This document shows, one piece after another, positions 1 through 5,592 of a stretch of 8,698 nt of DNA; position 1 is the stretch's first letter, and every line of letters starts with the position of its first letter. Source of the DNA: Candidatus Aenigmatarchaeota archaeon (GTDB taxonomy: Archaea; Aenigmatarchaeota; Aenigmatarchaeia; PWEA01); the NCBI GenBank assembly GCA_003550625.1, contig PUKU01000062.1, positions 1-8,698 on the forward strand. Reading direction: 5' to 3'. The notes under the pieces are model-generated. The model was not told the origin of the DNA. It made no database searches and saw only the letters and a list, made by a program, of their open reading frames with translations. Position numbers and translations under genes: made by a program.

Positions 1-6
1 ACAAAA

Positions 7-16
7 GGAGGTGATC
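7..16 (+). promoter_or_regulatory. Strong Shine-Dalgarno site of the histone-fold gene
   Basis: The ten bases GGAGGTGATC are exactly complementary to the usual archaeal 16S rRNA 3' end. The GTG start follows three bases later, giving 8 nt from the GGAGG core. This site decides the GTG start at position 20. The promoter lies outside the window. Confidence 0.8.
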
Positions 17-19
17 TAC

Positions 20-181
20 GTGTTGATTGTAAAGAACGCTGTAAAGGAAGCCGCTGGTAGCAAAAACGTTAGCTCCGACTTCTACGAAAAGCTTGACGAA
101 GAAGTAGAAGCTTTAATAGAAAGAGCTACTGAAAGGGCTGACGCTAACGGCAGGAAAACTGTACAAGCAAGGGACCTTTAA
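20..181 (+). CDS. Small histone-fold protein, DUF1931-like (53 aa)
   Basis: This is a complete 53-residue protein starting at GTG and reading MLIVKNAVKEAAG... It has a short first helix (about residues 5-12), a loop with NVS, and a long amphipathic acidic helix (about 19-44). It ends in GRKTVQARDL, which matches the loop-2/start-of-helix-3 pattern of archaeal histone-fold proteins. It is shorter than a classical histone (about 65-70 aa) because helix 3 is almost absent. The sequence closely resembles short single-domain DUF1931 proteins I know from halophilic archaea. A DNA-binding or chromatin role is inferred from the fold, since the charge is strongly acidic and direct DNA contact is not obvious. 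It is probably monocistronic, because a T-rich terminator follows directly. Confidence 0.75.
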   Translation: MLIVKNAVKEAAGSKNVSSDFYEKLDEEVEALIERATERADANGRKTVQARDL

Positions 182-208
182 AGGTTTCCCCTTCCTTTTT
201 TATTTTTT
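171..208 (+). terminator. Dyad plus T-tract terminator after the histone-fold gene
   Basis: A perfect 10-bp palindrome CCTTTAAAGG (175-184) is flanked by GGGA and TTTCCC and overlaps the stop codon. It is followed by T-rich sequence at 196-208 (TTTTTTATTTTTT). Archaeal transcription terminates on T-tracts, and the dyad may or may not matter. The same T/A-rich stretch lies about 20-30 bp before tRNA-Glu and could also serve as its TATA element. Confidence 0.55.
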
Positions 209-251
209 AGATTACAGGTTTGAGTAGGCTCCCGTAGTCTAGTCCGGCCAA

Positions 252-287
252 ACTGTTGACGTGCACGAAGTGCACGTCCTTGGCTAT
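252..287 (+). other. D-arm tRNA intron (36 nt) in tRNA-Glu(TTC)
   Basis: The segment lies between standard positions 21 and 22 of the tRNA. A perfect 9-bp hairpin GACGTGCAC-GAA-GTGCACGTC (258-278) forms its core. Exon GGCC (246-249) can pair with intron GGCT (282-285). Cleavage within the flanking AAA and ATG gives precise joining of CCAA to GGATA. This resembles a bulge-helix-bulge splicing substrate, somewhat relaxed because the distal side is an internal loop. Confidence 0.75.
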
Positions 288-303
288 GGATACTGGCCTT
301 TCG

Positions 304-343
304 ATTCCGAAAGGATTGAGCCATTTTGGCAATGAAAGAAGAA
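304..343 (+). other. Anticodon-loop tRNA intron (40 nt, position 37/38) in tRNA-Glu(TTC)
   Basis: Removing this segment restores the 7-nt loop CTTTCGA between CTGGC and GCCAG. Exon CTTT (298-301) pairs with intron GAAG (338-341). The three-base bulges CGA (302-304) and AAA (342-344) are cut after their second bases, which is the canonical 37/38 bulge-helix-bulge arrangement. The intron contains an internal hairpin with GCC/GGC around ATTTT. Confidence 0.78.
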
Positions 344-384
344 AGCCAGGGACCCGGGTTCGAATCCCGGCGGGAGCATCATTC

Positions 385-471
385 GCGGGGGTACCCAAGC
401 GGTCAAAGGGGCTAGGCTTAGGACCTAGTGGTTTAGTACCTTCGCAGGTTCGAATCCTGCCCCCCGCACCA
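385..471 (+). tRNA. tRNA-Leu(TAG)
   Basis: Acceptor GCGGGGG (385-391) pairs with CCCCCGC (461-467). The discriminator is A468, followed by an encoded CCA (469-471). The anticodon stem CTAGG/CCTAG (412-416 with 424-428) encloses CTTAGGA, so the anticodon is TAG at 419-421, reading CTA codons. A long variable arm (about 429-443) and A73 are typical of leucine tRNAs. T arm GCAGG-TTCGAAT-CCTGC is intact. No intron is needed. Unlike its Glu neighbour it encodes CCA. Confidence 0.95.
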
Positions 472-489
472 TTTCGCCGATATTCAAGA

Positions 490-498
490 TTTATATAG
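490..498 (+). promoter_or_regulatory. TATA box of the nitroreductase gene
   Basis: TTTATATAG is centred about 33 bp before the ATG at 527. Initiation about 26 bp downstream would leave only a few leader bases, and no Shine-Dalgarno sequence is seen, so the message is probably near-leaderless. The identical nine bases recur before the last gene of the window (8589-8597). Confidence 0.65.
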
Positions 499-526
499 AT
501 TCATCGAAACTTCTTAATGGGATAAT

Positions 527-1180
527 ATGGATGTTTTAGAAGCAGTTCTACGGAGAAGAAGCACAAGAAAGTTCAAAGACGAAAAACTAACGAAGGAAGA
601 GGTGGGTGAGCTTCTGGATGCAGTCAGATGGACACCTTCTGCAGGAAATACGCAACCATGGGAGATAATAGTTGTAAAGGACAATGAAATAAAGGAAAAT
701 CTAGCGGACATAGCCCTGGAACAGAACTGGATAAAATCAGCCCCGGTAGTTCTTGTTGTTTGCCTCAACAAGGAACTGGCCGAGAAAAACTACGGTGAAA
801 GAGGCACGGATCTATACGGAATACAGGCAACTGGTGCAGCAGTTCAAAATATACTTTTGAGGGCGACCGAAATGGGCCTCGCCTCATGTTGGGTAGGAGC
901 ATTCGACGAAGACCAAGCGTCTGTAGAACTGAACTGTGAGGGCATAGACAGAATAAGACCTGTTGCAATGATACCCGTCGGACATCCCGAAAAAATACCT
1001 GAAGCACCACCAAGAAGAAGGATAAGCTCCTTTACACACATAGATGGATACAATAAAAAGGATCTGAGAGACTGGAAGGGACTCAATAGATATGCAAAAA
1101 AAATCAAGCTGAGGACGGAGAAGTTTTTGAAGTCCGCGAATAAGGAACTGTCAGATTGCGACAGCAGCAAAGATAAATAA
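527..1180 (+). CDS. Nitroreductase-family FMN-dependent oxidoreductase
   Basis: The 217-residue protein has the landmarks of the nitroreductase fold, which binds FMN and uses NAD(P)H to reduce varied substrates. RRRSTRKF (9-16) is the N-terminal phosphate-contact motif. PSAGNTQPW (37-45) is the family's flavin loop. ATGAAVQNILL (101-111) and GLASCWVGAF (117-126) form the conserved helix and the following strand, and VGHP (151-154) with PPRRR (161-165) completes the core. The core ends near residue 168. About 45 further lysine-rich residues follow, a tail not typical of the minimal family. The physiological substrate cannot be read from sequence. The gene is probably monocistronic with its own TATA box. 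Its last 30 bp overlap, on the opposite strand, the end of the small membrane ORF. Confidence 0.9.
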   Translation: MDVLEAVLRRRSTRKFKDEKLTKEEVGELLDAVRWTPSAGNTQPWEIIVVKDNEIKENLADIALEQNWIKSAPVVLVVCLNKELAEKNYGERGTDLYGIQATGAAVQNILLRATEMGLASCWVGAFDEDQASVELNCEGIDRIRPVAMIPVGHPEKIPEAPPRRRISSFTHIDGYNKKDLRDWKGLNRYAKKIKLRTEKFLKSANKELSDCDSSKDK

Positions 1181-1285
1181 AACTCCCAGTGTAGCCGAAA
1201 CCTTTCTGTGATGTTTCCGAAGTAGATACGTCGCCTTTCTGTTCATGTTGACCACATTAGAAGTAGAAGTTGGAAGGGCGAACAT
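1151..1285 (-). CDS. Possible small single-pass membrane protein (44 aa)
   Basis: The 44-residue reading frame has a basic middle (RKATYLLRKHHRK, about residues 16-28) and ends in one hydrophobic segment (ATLGVLFIFAAVAI), giving a tail-anchor-like layout. I do not recognise a family. The ATG at 1285 is preceded by GGGAGGG at 1293-1299 on the minus strand, a good Shine-Dalgarno sequence at suitable distance, which is why I chose it. The frame also runs upstream to an ATG at 1366 overlapping the ftsZ stop as ATGA (71 aa). The added N-terminus would be a Pro/His/Thr low-complexity stretch encoded by the G/T-rich repeat. It lies 77 bp downstream of ftsZ and overlaps the convergent nitroreductase gene by 30 bp. 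It may be co-transcribed with ftsZ. Confidence 0.42.
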   Translation of the reverse strand: MFALPTSTSNVVNMNRKATYLLRKHHRKVSATLGVLFIFAAVAI

Positions 1286-1303
1286 CCGTCCGCCCTCCCG
1301 GTT

Positions 1304-1355
1304 GTGGGGTGTGTGGGGGTGTGGGGTGTGTGGAGGTGAATTAAGTGGGGTGTAG
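1304..1355 (+). repeat. Tandem 17-bp G/T-rich repeat
   Basis: GTGGGGTGTGTGGGGGT (1304-1320) is followed immediately by a copy differing at one base (1321-1337, with A at 1335). A partial third copy, GTGGGGTGTAG, lies at 1345-1355. Four runs of at least four G (1306-1309, 1315-1319, 1323-1326, 1347-1350) make a G-quadruplex possible on the plus strand. The minus-strand transcript would be C/A-rich. The tract separates ftsZ from the small downstream ORF. Confidence 0.8.
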
Positions 1356-1362
1356 AAAGTGC

Positions 1363-2532
1363 TCATTTACTGAGCATCCGTATTCCCAATTCGTCAGATA
1401 CTCCTTGGTTTTGTTTTTCTGGGTTTTTAGATGTGTCATTTTTCTTGGATTTCGGACCCATTATGTAGGGTGACTTGACTCCTGTGATTATTGCTATGAC
1501 CTGCATGCTACCGTCGTACTCGGGAACTACTCTTGCTCCCCAGATCACCTGTGCCTGTGGGTCCAGTTGCTTGGATATAGACTCGCCTATCTTGTTTATC
1601 TCATCAAGCTTGAGATCTTCACCGCCAATGACCTGAATTATTGCTCCATCTGCACCTTCATAATCCATGTCCAGAAGCGGATGATTCATCGCCTTCTGCG
1701 TAGCTTCCTCTGCTCGGCTGCTCGAGTCTGCTTCTCCTATACCAATCGATGCAACTCCACCATCCTTCATTATGGTCTTGACATCTGCGTAGTCCAAGTT
1801 CACCAATGAAGGCTGGGTTATGGTTTCACTTATTCCTTTGATCATTGTAGAGATGAGTTCGTCGGCAACTGCAAAGGCCTGCTTTACAGGAAGATCACCT
1901 GCGTATTTAAGAAGTCTCTGATTTTCTATTGCTATCACTGTGTCGGTTACTTCCCTTAGGTTTTTCAGACCTTCTTCAGCCTTCACGATCCTAGTACCTT
2001 CCATCTTAAATGGCATCGTAACTGCAGCTAAAACTATCGCTCCTTCGTTCTTGGCCATTTCGGCAACAACAGATGAAGCTCCAGTTCCAGTTCCACCACC
2101 AAGACCGCATGTTATGAAGACCATATCTGCATTCTTCAGTTCCTCTCTTATCTCCCTCTGTGATTCTTCTGCAGACTTTCTTCCAACTTCGGGTTTGCCG
2201 CCGGCCCCGAGGCCTCTGGTAGTTTCCCTACCAATCAACATTCTTTTATCCGCTCTAGAGGCACCTAAGTGTGATGCGTCGGTATTCAGGGCCAAGGTTT
2301 CGGCACCGTCGATACCCATATCAGTGAGAGTGGTTATAGTATTGTTTCCAGCTCCACCTACTCCTACCACCTTTATCTGAGCCTGATTGATGTCTATATC
2401 AAACTCTTCCTCCACTGCCTCACGATCTATCTTTTCTGCACCCCTTGGCAGATTGTACGAAGATTCGTTGTTTTTCTCCTCTTCGGGACTTTCAAAGTTT
2501 CTTTCAAACGCGTTTTGAATTACGGAATCCAT
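1363..2532 (-). CDS. ftsZ: Cell-division GTPase FtsZ (archaeal, FtsZ2-like)
   Basis: The 389-residue tubulin-family GTPase polymerises into the division ring at mid-cell. After an acidic N-terminal extension (about 1-50) come IKVVGVGGAGNNT (53-65), the nucleotide-binding start, and GLGAGGKP (107-114). The tubulin signature GGGTGTG is at 145-151. The T7 catalytic loop NLDYAD is at 245-250, with the acidic residues that trigger GTP hydrolysis. GISETITQPSLVNLDYAD and AMNHPLLD (281-288) resemble archaeal FtsZ2 more than FtsZ1, although the MDSVI start recalls FtsZ1; the subtype call is tentative. A polar linker (about 361-378) leads to a terminal peptide DELGIRMLSK, in the position where membrane anchors such as SepF bind FtsZ. 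A strong Shine-Dalgarno sequence precedes the ATG. Transcription is divergent from the nucleotidyltransferase gene. Confidence 0.96.
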   Translation of the reverse strand: MDSVIQNAFERNFESPEEEKNNESSYNLPRGAEKIDREAVEEEFDIDINQAQIKVVGVGGAGNNTITTLTDMGIDGAETLALNTDASHLGASRADKRMLIGRETTRGLGAGGKPEVGRKSAEESQREIREELKNADMVFITCGLGGGTGTGASSVVAEMAKNEGAIVLAAVTMPFKMEGTRIVKAEEGLKNLREVTDTVIAIENQRLLKYAGDLPVKQAFAVADELISTMIKGISETITQPSLVNLDYADVKTIMKDGGVASIGIGEADSSSRAEEATQKAMNHPLLDMDYEGADGAIIQVIGGEDLKLDEINKIGESISKQLDPQAQVIWGARVVPEYDGSMQVIAIITGVKSPYIMGPKSKKNDTSKNPEKQNQGVSDELGIRMLSK

Positions 2533-2540
2533 TTTTTGTT

Positions 2541-2550
2541 CAACCTCCTT
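2541..2550 (-). promoter_or_regulatory. Shine-Dalgarno site of ftsZ
   Basis: On the minus strand this reads AAGGAGGTTG, about 11 nt from the GGAGG core to the ATG at 2532. It fixes the ftsZ start. Confidence 0.7.
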
Positions 2551-2587
2551 TTCTATGTTTTTTGAAATATGTTTTCTAGTGTCGAAA

Positions 2588-2597
2588 TCTTTTTAAG
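2588..2597 (-). promoter_or_regulatory. Likely TATA box of ftsZ
   Basis: The minus strand reads CTTAAAAAGA. Initiation about 25 bp downstream would fall near 2567, leaving a leader of about 35 nt that contains the Shine-Dalgarno site. Its upstream end overlaps a perfect dyad (2595-2614). Confidence 0.5.
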
Positions 2598-2614
2598 GTT
2601 TCATACGAAACCTT
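2595..2614. repeat. Perfect 8-bp inverted repeat at the ftsZ promoter
   Basis: AAGGTTTC-ATAC-GAAACCTT is perfectly symmetric. It abuts and partly overlaps the probable ftsZ TATA/BRE region, the position expected for an operator. It could equally be an RNA hairpin if a transcript crosses it. Confidence 0.6.
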
Positions 2615-2670
2615 CTACTGCCCAAGAATTAGTTTGAATAAGTCCAACTAGCTCAAAAGAATTCCGCATT

Positions 2671-2690
2671 GCAAACTTGCCCAAGTTTGC
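2671..2690. repeat. Perfect 9-bp inverted repeat
   Basis: GCAAACTTG-CC-CAAGTTTGC is perfectly symmetric around a 2-bp centre and contains one TGCCCAA motif. Flanking TCCG (2663-2666) and CGGA (2692-2695) extend it imperfectly. The very short loop favours a DNA operator over an RNA hairpin. Confidence 0.65.
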
Positions 2691-2712
2691 TCGGATACGT
2701 ATTGCCCAACTA

Positions 2713-2735
2713 CCAACCGATGCCCAGTCGGATGG
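2713..2735. repeat. Imperfect inverted repeat with TGCCCAG in its centre
   Basis: CCA-A-CCGA and TCGG-A-TGG form seven pairs with one A/A mismatch around the 7-base centre TGCCCAG, itself a variant of the repeated motif in this region. Confidence 0.5.
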
Positions 2736-2858
2736 AAAGTCAGTTATTTCTTAACCCAACTATTTACTAACATTCAGTATCATACTTTATAAAACTTTCG
2801 CTTGACATCAAACAAATCAACTGTATAATATATAGATTACACACAACACTTTCAGAAG

Positions 2859-2868
2859 ATTTAAAAGC
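2859..2868 (+). promoter_or_regulatory. TATA box of the nucleotidyltransferase gene
   Basis: ATTTAAAAGC is centred about 27 bp before the ATG at 2890 and no Shine-Dalgarno sequence is present. The message is therefore probably leaderless. Confidence 0.65.
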
Positions 2869-2889
2869 AATCAAAACAAGTTTTCTGCT

Positions 2890-3849
2890 ATGAAGGCACT
2901 GATTCTGGCAGGTGGACATGCAACAAGACTCTGGCCCGTGACAAAAAAAAGGGCAAAACCACTACTACCCCTTGCAGGGAAACCAATTCTATCACATATA
3001 ATGGACGAACTTGAAGAAATGGACCAAGTAGAAAAAATATACCTAACAACAAACCAGAAGTTTGAAGAAGGCTTCAGATCCTTTCTGAAGAAAAGAGGAA
3101 GTGAAAAGGACAAACTTATCATAGAGGAACAGGAGTGCGAGGAAGAAAAGCTGGGTGCACTCGGAGGTATAGTGAATGTCATTGAAAGTAGAGGGAAGGA
3201 CGACTACATAATCATAGGAGGAGACAACTACTACAGCTTTGATCTAAGAAACTTCGTGGATTTTTCACAGGAAAAGGATGCGATAACAAATGCCTGTTTT
3301 GAGCTCGAGGACATGGAGGAAGCGAAAAACTATGGGATTGTGAGTTTCGATGAGGACAGAAAAATAACTGAATTTGAGGAAAAACCCGAAAGCCCAGAAT
3401 CAAAGACTGCTTCGACTGCGTGCTACTTCTTCCCTGAAAACAAACTGAAGGTATTCGACCAATATCAGGAATACTGGGATGGAAAGTTACCCAGACAAAA
3501 GTACATGGACGCACCGGGTAGACTTCTTCAGTGGGTTATCAGTAGATACGACTGTTACGCATTCCCGTTCAGTGGAAACTGGATGGACATAGGTACCAGG
3601 AAAGGTTACCTCAGAGCGGTCGAAGAACTACAGAACGGGAATCTTCTCGAGGGCTCAACAACTGGGTCCGAGATAGGTAAAAATGTTACTGTACTTGGAA
3701 GCTCGGAGGTAGTCAACTCGGAAATTGAAAACTCCATCGTATTAGAGAACTGTAAGATAGAGAACTGTATAATCAGTGACAGTATCATAGGCAGCAACAC
3801 TAAAATCAAAAACAAGGATCTGAGGAGTGCAGTTGTAAAGGAGTTATAA
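2890..3849 (+). CDS. Sugar-1-phosphate nucleotidyltransferase with C-terminal left-handed beta-helix
   Basis: This family condenses an NTP with a sugar-1-phosphate to give an NDP-sugar and pyrophosphate, feeding glycan and S-layer glycosylation pathways. The 319-residue protein opens with LAGGHATRLWPVT (6-18) and the lysine-containing KPLLPLAGKP (23-32), the nucleotide- and pyrophosphate-binding signature. GDN (111-113) supplies the metal-binding Asp. YGIV (148-151), EEKP (163-166) and WMDIGT (231-236) mark the sugar-binding half. From about 258 to 305, short repeats (IGKNVTVLG, ENSIVLENC, NCIISDSIIG) form a left-handed beta-helix tail as in GlmU-like or RfbA-like archaeal enzymes. Substrate cannot be assigned: glucose-1-P thymidylyl-, uridylyl- or mannose-1-P guanylyltransferase are all possible. 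The gene has its own promoter and sits upstream of, but probably separate from, the gat operon. Confidence 0.9.
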   Translation: MKALILAGGHATRLWPVTKKRAKPLLPLAGKPILSHIMDELEEMDQVEKIYLTTNQKFEEGFRSFLKKRGSEKDKLIIEEQECEEEKLGALGGIVNVIESRGKDDYIIIGGDNYYSFDLRNFVDFSQEKDAITNACFELEDMEEAKNYGIVSFDEDRKITEFEEKPESPESKTASTACYFFPENKLKVFDQYQEYWDGKLPRQKYMDAPGRLLQWVISRYDCYAFPFSGNWMDIGTRKGYLRAVEELQNGNLLEGSTTGSEIGKNVTVLGSSEVVNSEIENSIVLENCKIENCIISDSIIGSNTKIKNKDLRSAVVKEL

Positions 3850-3869
3850 AAAACTGCTGAATGTTCCTA

Positions 3870-3879
3870 ACTTTAAAAG
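3870..3879 (+). promoter_or_regulatory. TATA box of the gatCAB operon
   Basis: ACTTTAAAAG lies about 40 bp before the gatC ATG. Initiation near 3900 leaves a leader of roughly 15 nt without a recognisable Shine-Dalgarno site. Confidence 0.6.
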
Positions 3880-3914
3880 TTTTGAACACCATCTAATAGC
3901 TGAATGTAGATACT

Positions 3915-4193
3915 ATGAAAGATGAAGAAATCGACAGGGTGGCTTCCACCGCAAGTATAAGGTTAACCGAAGAAGAAAAGAAACTTTTCAAGAAAGATAT
4001 GGAAAACATACTTGAATGGTTCTCCAGATTAGATGAGATCGACACCCAAGACACTGAACCGGCATTTCACCCGATAGATGTCAAAAACGAGATGAGAGAA
4101 GACAAGGTGGAAGAGAGTCTGGACAGGGACGAAGCTATGAAGAACACGAAGAACAAGGAGGATGGCTTCTTCAAAGGCCCAAGGATAAGGTGA
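3915..4193 (+). CDS. gatC: Asp-tRNA(Asn)/Glu-tRNA(Gln) amidotransferase subunit C
   Basis: GatC is the small subunit that wraps around and stabilises the GatA-GatB interface. The 92-residue protein is full length. It shows the family pattern: SIRLTEEE (14-21), an amphipathic helix with ILEWFSRLDEIDT (32-44), then EPAFHPIDVKNEMRED (48-63), ESLDRDEAMKN (67-77) and the C-terminal NKEDGFFKGPRI (80-91). It is the first gene of a tight operon with gatA 4 bp and gatB further downstream. The last bases, AAGGTGA at 4187-4193, contain its stop codon and form the Shine-Dalgarno site of gatA, so translation of the two is probably coupled. Confidence 0.95.
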   Translation: MKDEEIDRVASTASIRLTEEEKKLFKKDMENILEWFSRLDEIDTQDTEPAFHPIDVKNEMREDKVEESLDRDEAMKNTKNKEDGFFKGPRIR

Positions 4194-4197
4194 ATCT

Positions 4198-5592
4198 ATG
4201 AAGTACAGTGGAATGACTGCAAGAAGTTTTGTTGAAGAGGATGTAGATCACTCAGATTTCTATACCAGGCTATATGAAAGAATGGATGAGATAAAAACTC
4301 TCGGTCTGCACAGAAAACTTGAGCTCAAACAAATAAAGCAAGGGGAGCTTAACGGCCTTCCTTTCACACTGAAAGATTCTATATGTTCCAAAGACGATCC
4401 TACGTACGCAGGCTCCAAGATACTGGAAGGTTACAGACCTCCCTACGATGCCACAGTTGCAATGAAGATAAAGGAGGCAGGTGGAAATATATTTGCAAAG
4501 ACCCACCAGGATGAGTTTGCCTTTGGAACAGGATCCCTGAACTGTGCATTTACAACACCCAAAAATCCATGGGATGAGGAAAGATGCTGCGGTGGATCCT
4601 CTGGTGGAGCTGCAGGACTTGCGGCATCCCTTGACCTACCTCACATAAATCTAGGCGAGTCAACAGGAGGTTCAATATCAGAACCCGCATCCTTCTGTGG
4701 TGTAGTTGGTCTGACACCGACATATGGACTGGTTTCTCGCCACGGACTCATATCATTTGCAAACTCACTGGACAAGATAGGTCCGATAGCCAGAAATGTT
4801 GAGGATGTAGCACTAGGACTCGATATTATATCAGGAAAGGACAGGAAGGATCAGACAACCGTCGGGACCAGTGAAAAGTATACAGAAGCGTTGGGAGAGG
4901 ATGTATCAGGAACCAGAATAGGACTACCCGAAGGATACTTTGAGATTTCGGACGAGGAGGTCTCCGAGACCGTACTCAAGGCCACAGAGGAGCTGGAGGA
5001 TCTGGGAGCTGAAATAACCAAGGTAAAAATGGATATGACCGAGGCATCGCTACCTACATACTACATACTAGCACCGGCAGAGGCCTCAACCAATCTAGCA
5101 AGGTACTGTGGAATGCGTTACGGAATGGAGGATAAAATCGAAGGTAGTTTTAAAGACTATTTTTCGAAGATACGCGGCAAAGGTTTTGGTGAGGAAGTTA
5201 AAAGGCGTATTATGATTGGAACTTATACGAGGATGGCCGGATACAGGGACAAGTATTACGTAAAGGCGTTGAAGGTCAGACAAAAAATAATCGATGACTT
5301 CAAGAGGGTCTTCAAAAAGGTTGACATACTTGCTGCGCCTACGGCACCAATAGTTGCTCCTAAGATAGAGGAACTAAGAAAAATGAAACCGGTCGAACAG
5401 TACAAGCTTGACAAACTCACTGCACCCGTTAATCTAGCCGGTATGCCACAGATTTCTATACCATGTGGTTTCCACAAAAAAATGCCTGTGGGTCTACATC
5501 TAATGGCAGACCATTTCCATGAAAAGAGTATACTGAAGCTGGCACACGCCTACGAAAACAGAAGAGGTAAAATAGACTACCCGGGGATTTAA
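4198..5592 (+). CDS. gatA: Asp-tRNA(Asn)/Glu-tRNA(Gln) amidotransferase subunit A (glutaminase/amidase)
   Basis: GatA hydrolyses glutamine and passes ammonia through a channel to GatB. The 464-residue protein is full length and belongs to the amidase-signature family. The Ser-cisSer-Lys triad reads as K59 in LPFTLKDS, S134 in GGSSGGAA (132-139) and nucleophile S159 in STGGSIS (155-161). Also present are FCGVVGLTPTYGLVSRHG (166-183), FGEEVKRRIMIGTY (330-343), DILAAPTAP (376-384) and NLAGMPQISIPCGF (412-425). One oddity: the usual DTGGSIRQP around the nucleophile is STGGSISEP here, losing both the common acidic residue and the Arg. The loop between the two serines is one residue longer than in the S. 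aureus enzyme. Otherwise nothing suggests inactivity. It is followed by gatB with no gap. Confidence 0.95.
   Translation: MKYSGMTARSFVEEDVDHSDFYTRLYERMDEIKTLGLHRKLELKQIKQGELNGLPFTLKDSICSKDDPTYAGSKILEGYRPPYDATVAMKIKEAGGNIFAKTHQDEFAFGTGSLNCAFTTPKNPWDEERCCGGSSGGAAGLAASLDLPHINLGESTGGSISEPASFCGVVGLTPTYGLVSRHGLISFANSLDKIGPIARNVEDVALGLDIISGKDRKDQTTVGTSEKYTEALGEDVSGTRIGLPEGYFEISDEEVSETVLKATEELEDLGAEITKVKMDMTEASLPTYYILAPAEASTNLARYCGMRYGMEDKIEGSFKDYFSKIRGKGFGEEVKRRIMIGTYTRMAGYRDKYYVKALKVRQKIIDDFKRVFKKVDILAAPTAPIVAPKIEELRKMKPVEQYKLDKLTAPVNLAGMPQISIPCGFHKKMPVGLHLMADHFHEKSILKLAHAYENRRGKIDYPGI

Larger units (their letters stand above)
228..378 (+). tRNA. tRNA-Glu(TTC) with two predicted introns
   Basis: The acceptor stem is GCTCCCG (228-234) with CGGGAGC (371-377), the discriminator is A378, and no CCA is encoded. 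The T arm CCGGG-TTCGAAT-CCCGG is intact. The anticodon stem CTGGC (293-297) pairs with GCCAG (345-349). The loop CTTTCGA gives anticodon TTC at 300-302, hence Glu. The parts only assemble into a 75-nt tRNA if two segments are removed: 252-287 in the D arm and 304-343 in the anticodon loop. Exons are 228-251, 288-303 and 344-378. The D stem becomes GTCT/GGAT once the first segment is removed. The tRNA-Leu gene begins only 6 bp downstream, suggesting a shared transcript. The second Glu gene in this window has the same D-arm intron position. Confidence 0.88.
2615..2860. other. Motif-rich divergent intergenic region, no gene seen
   Basis: No credible reading frame is present between ftsZ and the nucleotidyltransferase (2533-2889). 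The motif TGCCCAA occurs at 2619-2625, 2678-2684 and 2703-2709, with TGCCCAG at 2721-2727 and a related TAACCCAAC at 2752-2760. Two dyads fall within it (listed separately). AT-rich TATA-like stretches occur at 2787-2794 (TTTATAAA, symmetric) and 2824-2835. All copies lie upstream of the ftsZ TATA box, as expected for regulator sites. A small RNA is an alternative. I recognise no known RNA family. Confidence 0.5.

Noticed and set aside
256..498. An 80-residue plus-strand frame
   Set aside because: It runs through tRNA-Glu and tRNA-Leu and their introns; the coding potential is an accident of structured RNA sequence.
1304..1355. Origin-like or telomere-like function for the G/T repeat
   Set aside because: Only two to three units are present, with no AT-rich unwinding element or replication gene nearby.
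1940..2380. A 146-residue frame antisense to ftsZ
   Set aside because: It is a shadow of a highly conserved gene, with Ser/Pro/Val-rich composition typical of antisense frames.
2671..2690. CRISPR or mobile-element ends among the repeats at 2595-2735
   Set aside because: Repeat units are short (7 bp), irregularly spaced and not accompanied by spacers, target duplications or a transposase.
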